Of a DNA stretch of 64,000 nucleotides, positions 8,875-17,732 are shown one piece after another. Numbering within the stretch: the first letter of the stretch is position 1; each line of letters begins with the position of its first letter. The DNA comes from Euglena gracilis. Its lineage: Eukaryota; Euglenida; Euglenophyceae; Euglenales. The stretch lies in NCBI GenBank assembly GCA_039621445.1, contig CP154956.1, positions 53,553,143 to 53,617,142 of the forward strand, given 5' to 3'. A program made the position numbers and the translations under genes. The notes beneath the pieces are model-generated. The model did not search any database. It was not told the DNA's origin and saw only the letters and a list, made by a program, of their open reading frames with translations.

Positions 8875-11205
8875 TGCACGCAAGCACACGCATGCACGCA
8901 CACAAACACAAACGCACACAACACACAACACACATACACACAACACACAACACACATACACACAACACACACGCACAAATACACACAAACACCATCAAAC
9001 CCTGAACGAGGGCCCCAAAGAGGTGGCCCAGCATGGCTATGATGCTGCGCAGCGCGGCAGGCCAGTCCATTTCCGGGTGCTCCGCCGCCATCTCCGCGGC
9101 GAGGCGGGCGGGCAGGCTGCGGGACATGGCCTTGGCGATGGCCGGGTCTGGGGAGTAGCAGCTGGGGGCAGGCTGCGCCAGCCACACAGGCCCGGCAGCC
9201 TCATCCTTCCGGTCACTTCTGGACTTTCCAGCAGGGTTTGTTTAGGAACCGGGGGTGGTCCAAACCCACCCACCTACCCACTAGGGGCTCTGGGGGACCC
9301 ACTTTTAGGGGGTCAGTTTTGGGGTCCAAAATTATTTTCAGCGTTTCGGCCGAAATAACAGGAAAACCCGGCCTCTAATGGGTTACCCAGTCAGCCCAAC
9401 CCCCCCGTCTGGGGGGGGGGGGGGGCTCGGCCAGGACCTGCCCTCTCACACCCCCCCTCCCGTGACACGAAACCCAAAAAATATCTGCTTCCCAGCCTCA
9501 TCGTGACCGCTTCTTTGGCTACGTTTAATTCCAGACACGGCTGAATGGGGCCAGAAATGAGTGGAACCGTCGAACTTCCATTCACAGTTTTGCGACGCCT
9601 CCGTTGGCACAGCCCGGCCAGCGGTCAACTGCACGAGGGGGTCATCCAGCACCGGCGTCGGGCCTCCTGCCTGGGGAAGGGGTTGGGGGCTGGCGAAGAA
9701 AGGGGGGCGGAGAGATGCAGGGGACCGGGCTGTGGGTCGTAGGGCTTGTTGGCGAGGCGCGCGTACGCGAGCTGATGGGCGTAGGCCTCAAACGGCACAA
9801 AGGAGCGCACCAGGACGAACCACCGCAAGGCGGAATTTGTCCAACTGTGGGAGTGGGAGCAGGGTCTCTCGGCCTTGCGGTGTCTTGACAGGCAGATGGC
9901 TGGGCGGTTGGAGGGGGAGGGGGGCTGAGCCTGCCTGGTTGCCGTCCAAATCAAATCAAATCAAATCAGGCAGAAATTGGACATTTTCTGGGTTTCCAGT
10001 CAGAAGTTTGGCGTCCTCCGCACCGGAGTGCCTTGCCTGAGTGCCCAGGCATTTTTTTGGCCATGTGCCAAACCACGAACCCCCCCCCCACACCATGAGG
10101 GTCAGATCTAGGTGCCTTGAAGTGCCTGCCTGTGGGGGAGGCGTCCGCCACACCACAAATCCAGCCTGACCACCGCATGTCGAACTTCCGTCCCCGCGCT
10201 GTCAGCGGGGTGCGCACCAGCAGCTGGGCCACCTTGTCGCTGCCGATGGGCGCCGCCTTGGCACAGTCCCCCAGGCGGGCGGCAAAGGTGTGGCCGTGGG
10301 CCCGCGTCCCCTGCGCCGGCTTGATGATCCGCGGGCACCGCCGCGGACGGCCGGCCGACGGGGCAGAGAGTGGTCACCAATGTGGACCACCACCGGTGTC
10401 AAGTGTTTGGCCCGTGACGTATCACATTCCAGGTCTGGGCTGGCAGGTCGTAGCCCCGGCGAGAAGCGTTGCGTGGTGTGGCGGGCCACAGCGTCGGCGG
10501 ACACTGGACGCGGCGCTGGGCAGGTGTTGGGCTCGCCGGCCTCCTCCCGGCGCCGGTGCTCCTCCGCGAAGAGGTGGAATTCCGTCGTCAGGTCGTAGCA
10601 TGGCAGCCGGAGGCAGGGCCGCCCCTCCAGTGTGGTGGCAGGCACTGCGTTGTGCCGGAGTGGGGGCGGGGGGGACAGAGGGACCGCTCTGTCCACCACG
10701 CAGGGGCGGTGGCCGAGGCATGGACTGTGCGATGGTGAGGCAAACGAGACCCAACACTGTTTTCGCACCCATCAGAATTGCCGCCAACCCCGGAAATGCA
10801 CACCCAACCCCACCGCGCTACGCATGCCGCGGCGGGAGTGGCACAGCCCGGCGCGGGACGCCCGGCTCCCCGAAGCAGCAGCGGCGCACGGTCAGGGGCA
10901 GCAGGTCCTTCCGCACGAAGCCACCCTCGGAGGCAGGGCGGTACGGCAAAGGTGGGGGGTGGCTGGCCTCGTCCCCCCCCCCCCGCCACCCATGAGGTTT
11001 CCGGGGTTCCCGTCCAGCGCTGCGCGTACGGGAACTGCGCCACGCGCTGCGCCGGGGGCAGCGCCAGGAAGTCCGTGACGTGCCGCGTCAGGAACAGGAA
11101 CGCCGCCTCCTGCGGCCCCGCCACGAACCGCACCGCGACCGTCGTCACCGCCGCCCGCACCTCTGCGTAGTCCGTGTGGATGGCGACCGGGCGGGCGGGG
11201 GGCCA
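8100..11205 (-). CDS. TTLL12-like tubulin-tyrosine ligase family protein, N-terminus unresolved
   Basis: Member of the ATP-grasp TTL family that modifies tubulin tails or, for TTLL12, is thought to lack classic ligase activity. Exons in transcription order: 11026-about 11205 (H-T-D-Y-A-E-V then D-F-L-A-L...A-Q-F-P-Y); up to 10928 (E-G-G-F-V-R-K-D-L-L-P-L); 10522-about 10605 (C-Y-D-L-T-T-E-F-H-L-F-A-E-E-H-R-R-R-E then N-T); 10172-10330 (W-I-I-K-P-A-Q-G-T-R-A-H-G-H, later G-R-K-F-D-M-R); up to 9821 (W-F-V-L-V-R-S, K-P-Y-D); about 9600-9655 (P-L-V-Q-L-T); 9008-about 9185 (H-P-E-M-D-W-P-A-A-L); up to 8690 (Y-Y-G-C-D-V-I-L-E, L-L-E-V-N-F); and about 8100-8260, ending at a stop near 8100. The WIIKP, KFDMR and LLEVNF motifs identify the family. 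The order and the 'TDY..QFP.E..' N-terminal part point to TTLL12. Confidence 0.8.
8691..9007 (-). other. Nonconventional intron of the TTLL gene containing a CA/CGCA microsatellite
   Basis: The ends carry a perfect 10-bp inverted repeat, CAGGGTTTGA (8696-8705 and 8995-9004). Removing NNN-CAG...CTG-NNNNN joins F-G-A-L in frame to A-P-T-V-G-R. The interior 8796-8990 is (CA)n/(CGCA)n, which generates spurious His/Thr/Arg- and Val/Cys-rich ORFs on both strands. Confidence 0.85.
9827..10168. mobile_element. hAT-like MITE acting as an intron in the TTLL gene
   Basis: It has a perfect 8-bp direct repeat ACCACCGC at 9819-9826 and 10169-10176. The inverted ends, read on the minus strand, are CAGGCTGGATTTG and AAGGCGGAATTTG. 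Excision as intron 9822-10171 joins K-F-D-M-R to W-F-V-L-V-R, the conserved TTL segment. It is 342 bp long and has no coding capacity. The last base of one terminus has changed (CTT instead of CTG), yet the frame is only right if that position is used. Confidence 0.88.
10331..10521 (-). other. Nonconventional intron interrupting the TTL N-T-W-I-I-K-P motif
   Basis: The minus-strand start is GCC-CAGCGCCGCGTCC and the end is GTCCGCGGCGGTG-CCCGC; the ends are inverted with two mismatches (CAGCGCCGCGTCC against CACCGCCGCGGAC). Splicing gives N-T-W-I-I-K-P-A-Q-G. The edges are not GT/AG. Confidence 0.85.
10929..11025 (-). other. 97-bp nonconventional intron in the TTLL gene
   Basis: It starts GCG-CAGCGCTGG and ends CCGCCCTG-CCTCC on the minus strand. 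Splicing gives A-Q-F-P-Y-E-G-G-F-V-R-K-D, as expected for the TTLL12-type N-terminal part of the ligase domain. Confidence 0.8.
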
Positions 11206-12500
11206 GGGGCAGGATGGGCTGCGGGGGGATGGGGCCTTGCCCCGCCTGCCCAGGCTGCTGAGACTGAAACACTGCAAAAGAATCAGTGTTGACCATTGAA
11301 TGGGAAAGACACCCCAAAAGGTGTAAATGGCCCGCCAAAAAAATGCATATTTTCCCCTGAATTTCTGTGAGATTTTTGTGAGTTTTATTTTCCTTTCTTT
11401 TGTGTTGACGGCATCACTTGAGGCAATTCTTGTTCATTGGAAAAAAAATTTTGGCCTATCCGCCAGAAGGGGCTGAAATTTTCAGCAAAAAAAAACCAAC
11501 CTTAAACGACCCCTTGCGACGTTTTTGCTCCAAGACCAAGGAAATTTGGGCGATTTTTTGTCCACATATTTCTGTCCAAGCCAATCTTCAATTGCCCAAT
11601 CCCCCCCTTCCAGGGCCAGGAACCACCCCCTGGGGGGGGGGGGTCCACTGGTTAGGCATTGACTAGCCACCAAAAAAAAAACAACCACTGCCTATACCCC
11701 CTCCCGCGGGGGGGGGGGGGGTCCGGGGTCCTCCCCCAACTGAGAAAAAATTCCTCCAGCGCTGCGCGGCGGAAAGAGGTTTTATCTGTGTTTTGGGGGG
11801 GGGCTGACTTTGTCCCAAAGAATCCAAAAAAAAGTGTCAAAACCGGGTTTTTTATCAGGTTTTGGGTGTTGAAAACAGCTCTTTCTGGCGCTTCGCGCCA
11901 GTCATTGGGGAAAAAAAAATACACTCGCTTGCCCTGCTAGCGGACTGCCATTGGATATCCACTAACCAAACATGGACTAGCTCCAGTTGAGCACCTCTGG
12001 AAGCGCACCCTTAAGCAGAAGCCAGCAGAATTTTCCAGCTCAGAGGCTGGAAAATTTGGGCTGGCTGGATAAAAGCTGCTGGCTGACCCCACCCCCTTCC
12101 ACTCATTGGGGTCCCCCTGCTGGAACTGGGCCCGGCTGGGGGTCGAACTGGATACTAAAAAAAAGGAAATTTGCAAAGGATTCATTTAACGTGGTTCGCG
12201 TGCAAAGCGTGCGAAGCCTGAGGCGGTGCCTTGGCAGCGGAACATCGCTTTAGCCGCATTTCGAATTTAATGTCCATTTTGGACGTTATTTGCAGGTGCG
12301 GCTTTCCCATTTTCACCTGATGCCTGTCATTGAAGCTGGGGAGGGCAGAAGGACAAAAGGGCTTTTCTGGGCCATTTTCCTCATTTTAAACACGACGCAT
12401 ATTCGCCCCTTTCAACCCATTTTTGCACCTCCAAAGCCAATATCCGTCACCGTTATCGTTGTGTATTCCTTCATATGTATTTAACCTCACCTTGAACAAA
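11206..12500. other. Repeat-rich stretch upstream of the recognised TTLL exons
   Basis: It holds A-runs, G-runs and a copy (about 12010-12250) of a family marked by AGCTCAGAGGCTGGAAAATT and GCTGGCTGA, which recurs at 48500-48900 and 52130-52540. No exon is supported. N-terminal TTLL exons may lie beyond it. Confidence 0.5.
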
Positions 12501-12539
12501 AAAAAAACGTGCGGCATCCACTATCCACTCACTCATCTG

Positions 12540-12965
12540 TGACTCAAATCTGTTACTTCGCATGGCAGCCCCCCTTGGCCAAGGCTCATCCTCCGGCCGG
12601 GGATCGCCGCGGGGCCTCGCGGGGTCCGGCGGCGGCCCCAGCCATCCTCGCCCAACACACACGTGAATCGCACCCACCGGGGGGGGGGGGGTGAGAAACG
12701 TAGCGATGCTTGGGATGGCGTCCGAAACTTGGGATGCGGGGTGACTGTTGGCTCTTGGGGTGCACCGCCGCATCCGTTGAGGAGGGGGGCTGGCCGGCAC
12801 CATGGGCAGCGCGCCACACAGCGCGTCCACCGCGGCCCGGACGCCGGCCCGCAGCTGCTGCGCCTCGTCGGAGCAGCCCCAGTCGGAGTCCTCCGCGGTG
12901 CACAGCACGTACGCCGCGTGGCTGGCAGTGAGGGCGGCGCCGGGCGGCAGCGCCTCCCGCCCATA
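12540..12965 (-). CDS. Candidate exons, possibly the N-terminus of the TTLL gene
   Basis: Two GC-rich minus-strand open segments lie here. The first (about 12795-12965) reads L-T-A-S-H-A-A-Y-V-L-C-T-A-E-D-S-D-W-G-C, then D-E-A-Q-Q-L-R-A-G-V-R-A-A-V-D-A-L. The second (about 12545-12620) reads P-E-D-E-P-W-P-R-G-A-A-M-R-S-N-R. Composition and codon use match the known exons. I cannot assign a domain. A D-E-x-G-x-A-[IM]-R-like motif occurs in TTLL12 N-termini, which is only suggestive. Confidence 0.4.
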
Positions 12966-13374
12966 CCGCTGATCACCGCTCCGGGGGCAACGTTCTACTT
13001 TCAAAAACCAGTCAGCCACTTCCGAACCCCTCGGTGGGGGGGGGGATCACTCTGGCCGCTCCAGCCAAAATGGCTCTAAATAAATGCATTTTGACCAAAA
13101 AAAATACACAAAAAAGCCGACACCACTTTCAGTCGTTCCTGGTTGGCTCCACTCGCCTGGCTGGCGCCAAACACCATCCGGGAAAAAAAAACAGTCGGTC
13201 ATCCCTTGGGGAGACAAGCACACTGTAAGCAGTGGTATGCTTCCGCCACGAGAACGGCATCGCCGGCCCCGCCAGACAGAGAGAGGGGCCTTCTGAGGAG
13301 GAGAGGCATGCCCATACAAGCACACTGGACGCTCGTCCGCTCGCTCACTCTCTCTAATTCATTCACACTCAGAC

Positions 13375-13484
13375 ACACACGCGCGCGCGCACACACACAC
13401 ACACATGCAGACACACACACACACACACATGCAGACACACACACGCGCGCGCACACACACACAACACACACACACACAAACACA

Positions 13485-13520
<36 letters not shown>

Positions 13521-13532
13521 CACACACACCAG
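13375..13532 (+). repeat. (CA)n microsatellite with CG interruptions
   Basis: Imperfect CACACA tracts with CGCGCG and CAGACA interruptions. The long ORFs through it are repeat artefacts. Confidence 0.95.
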
Positions 13533-13599
13533 CATACAATAGGGTACAAGACAGCAGGACGATCCACCGAAACTAACAAGTGAGGTGAATAGCAGTGCT

Positions 13600-15100
13600 T
13601 ATGGGGCGAATGCAATATTTCAATGATTCACAATAAATACACCAATTTCACCCATGATACGGAAACCTCTGGTGTCACCTGGTTCTCAAGTCAGTGGAAA
13701 GAAGTTATCATTGTCCCTGTTACTGGCTAAACTATGGGAAGGAAGCAAAATATTTCATTGAGTCATAATATTTCATCATGAAAATATCTTTAATTATGAT
13801 ATTAATGAGTCAGTTGAATGTAACACTTTCAAAATAATAGCATTTTTTGTCTGTCGCGCTAATTTGGCACCTGTGGACCGCCCCACTATATAATGCTCCA
13901 CTGTACACCGGGGGGGGGGGGGGGCACTCAACTAAAAATATGCAGGACTAGATGGGAGATGACAAGCAGGCCAAGTTTTTTGGTCAAAATTTTAATTTTT
14001 TGAAAATATTTTTTTCAAAAGAGTGAAGTAGTCGAATAAAATGCGCGGAGACCAAAATTGAAGCCCCCAACCCTTTGTGTAGCCTGAGTATGGCTATTTT
14101 GGGGGCCAATTTCAGATTTTTGGGGGCCATTTTGGGCTGGTGTTGTTTGAGGGGTCGAAAAATCGATGTTTCCAAAATTATCTCAGAAATGAAGCAAAAT
14201 GAAAGGAAAGGTCCGGTGACCTAAAACAAAGCTCTTTGACGCCCCATTTTACGGAATTTTGATTTCCACAGGGGTTCAACTTCAAATTGTATCTGTTTTG
14301 ATTTAGCCAATCTTGACTATTTCGGGGTCAAAAAAAATCGAGAATTTCAAAATATCGCCTTATTGCTTTGTCATACTTTGTTGATCCAGCATTGTTTTCG
14401 AGGATAAAAAATTTTTACAATTGATTATTGTTGCATGATTATTATAATAAGGGATTTACAACTGGATAGGTTTATTCTCAGTTCTCGAGTTTTTCTTTGA
14501 GATTTCACTGGCATATCACTTGTGTCCAAACCCAAAAAAAATGGCTGTTTTGGGCCCCAAAAACGAGCCAGAACCAGGGCAGGCGTGTTGGCAGCCAAAA
14601 CGGAGGACGGGACGATAGAGGGTTTGCAACCATTTGGTCTGGCAAACGCTTTCGGAAATAAGGAATATTTTCTCGATATATTTTTGGAAAAAAAAAACGA
14701 TTTTTGTTCGAAAATCTCACCCTGGCGAAATGGCAGAGTCGAACCAGGGGGGGGGGTCGGCTAATTCTTCCCAATTAGGATCCCTAGTCGGGTGAAAAAC
14801 TCGGGATCAAAATCACAGGAAACTCAACAAATCTATTTAAAGAAATTACAGGATTACAGGATAAATCTGTCGGAAAAGATATTGGACAAAATATTAAAAA
14901 GACGGATAAATGATGAATAAAATGATGGATACAAATGTTCTTTTCTGAGGGAAACCTAATAGCGTTTTCATTTTGTTCTTTGCATTTTTCGAATTTTTAA
15001 ACAAAAAAATTAAAAATGTGGCACCTGCTCTGGATGCGAATATCGAATAGGCTAAAATGAAGAGAAATTGCAATTTTTAAGTTTAATTAAATTTTACAGC
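13600..15100. other. AT-rich stretch without a gene
   Basis: Composition drops to AT-rich sequence with T-runs and A-runs. There is no GC-rich exon block on either strand and no motif. Only short ORFs occur. It is probably intron or intergenic sequence. Confidence 0.6.
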
Positions 15101-15329
15101 TCCAAATGCTTGGTTTAGGTCCTTGGTGGAGAGGCTTGAAGGACGTCACAACGGAGCAACTCCACAACACTGGACTTCCGTTTGCAGCATGGTTTCCGGT
15201 GGTTCAAAAAGGAAACACGTCCATTGACATTGCACCTGCACAGGTAAAGGATGGATGCCTGACGCAGCACAGACACTTCACATCCATGTGCAAGAGACGG
15301 GGACCGGACGTCAGGCTCCGCTGCCCTCC

Positions 15330-15510
15330 CGCACGTGCCGCAGGGGCACCGCGGGCCACGTCACCGGTCGCCGCGTGTCCTTCAAGTGGTCGAAGCGGGC
15401 GTTGAGCTGTGCCTCCAACGTCTGGATGCGGGCCGCCCCCTCCGCCCCGTAGCACGCCGCTTGCTGGGCTCGGCGCTGGAGGTCCTTCCTGGGGCAGTGG
15501 CAGGTCATGC
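15330..15510 (-). CDS. Candidate coiled-coil exon, unknown protein
   Basis: The minus-strand frame reads R-K-D-L-Q-R-R-A-Q-Q-A-A-C-Y-G-A-E-G, then I-Q-T-L-E-A-Q-L-N-A-R-F-D-H-L-K-D. It has heptad-like charged and hydrophobic spacing. A neighbouring segment (15675-15740) reads A-E-Q-N-Q-R-L-Q-K-A-Q-E-D-W-A-A-R-P-L and is also helical. They may belong together, but I did not find a splice join that keeps phase. Confidence 0.4.
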
Positions 15511-15714
15511 ACGTGCGTGTGACCATGACCCGTGTGCGTGCGATGGGGGCGATGATGGAATCGTACGCAACAACTAGAATACGATGTTCATTCAGGCTGC
15601 TGGTCTGCCCAAGTATTTCAGAGTACTTCGGAGTACTTCGGAGTACATACTGCGGGGCGTATCAAAGAGATAGAACAAACCTTTCAAGGGGCCGGGCGGC
15701 CCAGTCCTCCTGCG

Positions 15715-15870
15715 CCTTCTGCAACCGCTGGTTCTGTTCTGCCACAGTGGAGAAAGACGAGGAGCCTCAACCAATGGCGTTTGGGGAGCCAAACAGGAAG
15801 TCTAGCTGTGGGACTGCACTCCTGCGTCGGAGGAGGAAGAGACAGCTGGATGCTGGAGGAAATTTCTAAG
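15715..15870 (+). repeat. Exon-like repeat, inverted partner of 19755-19885
   Basis: The plus strand here reads G-E-P-N-R-K-S-S-C after E-E-P-Q-P-M-A-F. The minus strand at 19755-19885 reads the matching E-E-P-Q-P-M-E-F-G-E-P-K-R-M-V-S-C. The shared block includes the preceding CTGGTTCTGTTCTGCCACAG. One copy is probably a duplicated exon or the end of a transposed intron/exon unit. Confidence 0.6.
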
Positions 15871-16014
15871 CCTGTGCACTCCACCTGCCCCCAAAGCACA
15901 CCATGCTTACAAACCAAAATGAAGCACAAAAATGACAATCTGCCATTGGAATGACCCGCAATTGGAAAAATGATTTTTTGTAAAAAAGAGAATTTGAACA
16001 GAATGGGAATGACA

Positions 16015-16330
16015 CATGGCTATCGGGAAGGCACGCCTCGCCTGCGCTTCTCACCGTCCGCAAAGAAGCGGAGCCACTCCTCGCTGATGCACAGGCCCCC
16101 ACCGCGCGGCGGCGCTGCGGCCCAGCCCACCACTGCCCCCTCCGCCTCCTCCTTCCCCTCATCCTCATCGTCCTCATCTTCCTCCTCCTCCTCCTCCTCC
16201 GTGCCTTCCCCCCCGGCCTCCCCACCCTCGCCCTCCCCGACCGGCCTCAGGCTGACGTCTGGAGCACCGCCAGCCACCCCAATACTGTGCGGTACTGCGG
16301 CCCCACCGTGGGCCTGGAAATGGCAGAACC
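16015..16330 (-). CDS. Candidate exon with an acidic tract
   Basis: The minus-strand frame encodes a run of Glu/Asp (a TCC/TCA microsatellite on the plus strand at 16150-16205), followed by G-G-G-L-C-I-S-E-E-W-L-R-F-F-A-D-G-E-K-R. The acidic run could be an expanded trinucleotide in a disordered region. I do not recognise the protein. Confidence 0.4.
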
Positions 16331-17238
16331 ACTGGTAGCGTGCAGGGCCCCGGGACGGCCGGCCCTGGCAGATTGGCATAGCGGGCAGGTCGTTGCAGAG
16401 GGGCTTCCCAGGGATGTGTGGGAATGTGGGAATCCCTGGCAACAGCTAGCAGGGGGGGGGGCGACCATGACCCCCAGGGGGTGAGAGGTCGTCGAGGAGC
16501 CCCCCCCCCCCACCCCCTACCTCAATCATGAAAAGCTGACCATAGATCCCACGGGACCCTGGGCGAGGGTGTACAGCTCCGGCGGTGGGGGCGGCGGGGG
16601 GAACAGGGCCGCCATGGCCGGCACGCGTCCGCGGCCCAGGCACACAGGGGGTCTGGAGGGCGAGGCTGCGAGGGGGAGGGGAGGGGGGCAGGAGGGGGGC
16701 ACACGGTCGAGACAATCGGGTGGGAAGAGTGGCGTCCTGCCTGCCCGGAGATTCAGGCAGCGTTTCCCCTGCGGTGGCCACAGGGTCGGTTCAATTTCCG
16801 GGGCAAAATGGCCGGTTCATTCACCACCGGGTTCAATTCTCTGTTCCAGCATTGGGTGTGTTTGTTGCTTGAGCAGGAGAGGTTGGGGTTTTGACTTTTG
16901 TTGCAGTTTGGAGTTGTCCATCAAGGGCGTCCGGCGCCCAACCATCATTCAAAACCGCCATCCCTAAAGGCCGATCAAACACACTGCTCAGAGGCAAGAA
17001 AGGCACATGGACACACATCAGGAACCATGCTGTGGAAATATCCATCAAATGCCTGGCGTTTTTTAAAAAAAAATATTCCTTGGCCCCAAAATAAGGTCAG
17101 ACACCAGTTTGGGCTTCAATGCTTTGTTTGAACCTTAAAACTGTGACGGTTTTCTGACAGAGAAGAACAAAGGGGGTAAAGATGTGGCTACTGTGGACTC
17201 GGAGAGAGCGGCACAGCCTTGGAGAAGGGTGTCACAGT

Positions 17239-17717
17239 CAGGGGATTTCTTAAGGACCCCCCTGGGGGGGGGGGTCCAGCCTCTGGCTGGCAAAAAGGCT
17301 GCTGGCTGGATTTGAGCTGGCTGGCTGGCCCCCCCCCCCCGGGGGGTGGGGAGAGGGGGGCGGTCCGGGGCTGGAGGGGACTGGGCTGGGCTGGGTCGGT
17401 GAAAAGCAAAATTTTCTCAATTTTTTTTGCCTTTTTCGACATTTTGGCAGATGGAGCTAGTTCAAGGCTGGGGGGCTGTGATGGAGGAAGCTGTGTGAGT
17501 GGAAAAAATGTAGGGATAGGTGACCTGGGCAGCCCGTTTGGCTGGCCGGCCTGCGGCCGGCTGGCCCGGCCTCCGGCCGGGCTGGACCCAACTTTATTTC
17601 ACTCGACCCCCCCCGGGGGGGGCTCCCAGCCCCAATTTGGGCTGCTGGCTGGATTTGAGCTGGCTGGCTGGACCCCCCCGGGGGGGCAGGGTACCCTCCG
17701 GCTTAAGAAATCCCCTG
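17239..17717. mobile_element. hAT-like MITE, 479 bp, perfect target duplication
   Basis: Inverted CAGGGGATTTCTTAAG at both ends, with the perfect 8-bp direct repeat GTCACAGT at 17231-17238 and 17718-17725. The interior is rich in GGCTGCTGGCTGG and poly-G/poly-C blocks, and shares vocabulary with repeats at 48.5-48.9 kb and 52.1-52.5 kb. It abuts the candidate exon at 17733-17860 and may serve as an intron there. Confidence 0.9.
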
Positions 17718-17732
17718 GTCACAGTGTGCTGG

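Noticed and set aside
8764-9042. Long His/Thr/Arg- and Val/Cys-rich ORFs
   Set aside because: They are translations of a CA/CGCA microsatellite inside a TTLL intron. The same applies at 13375-13560, 42720-43280 and 63140-63690.
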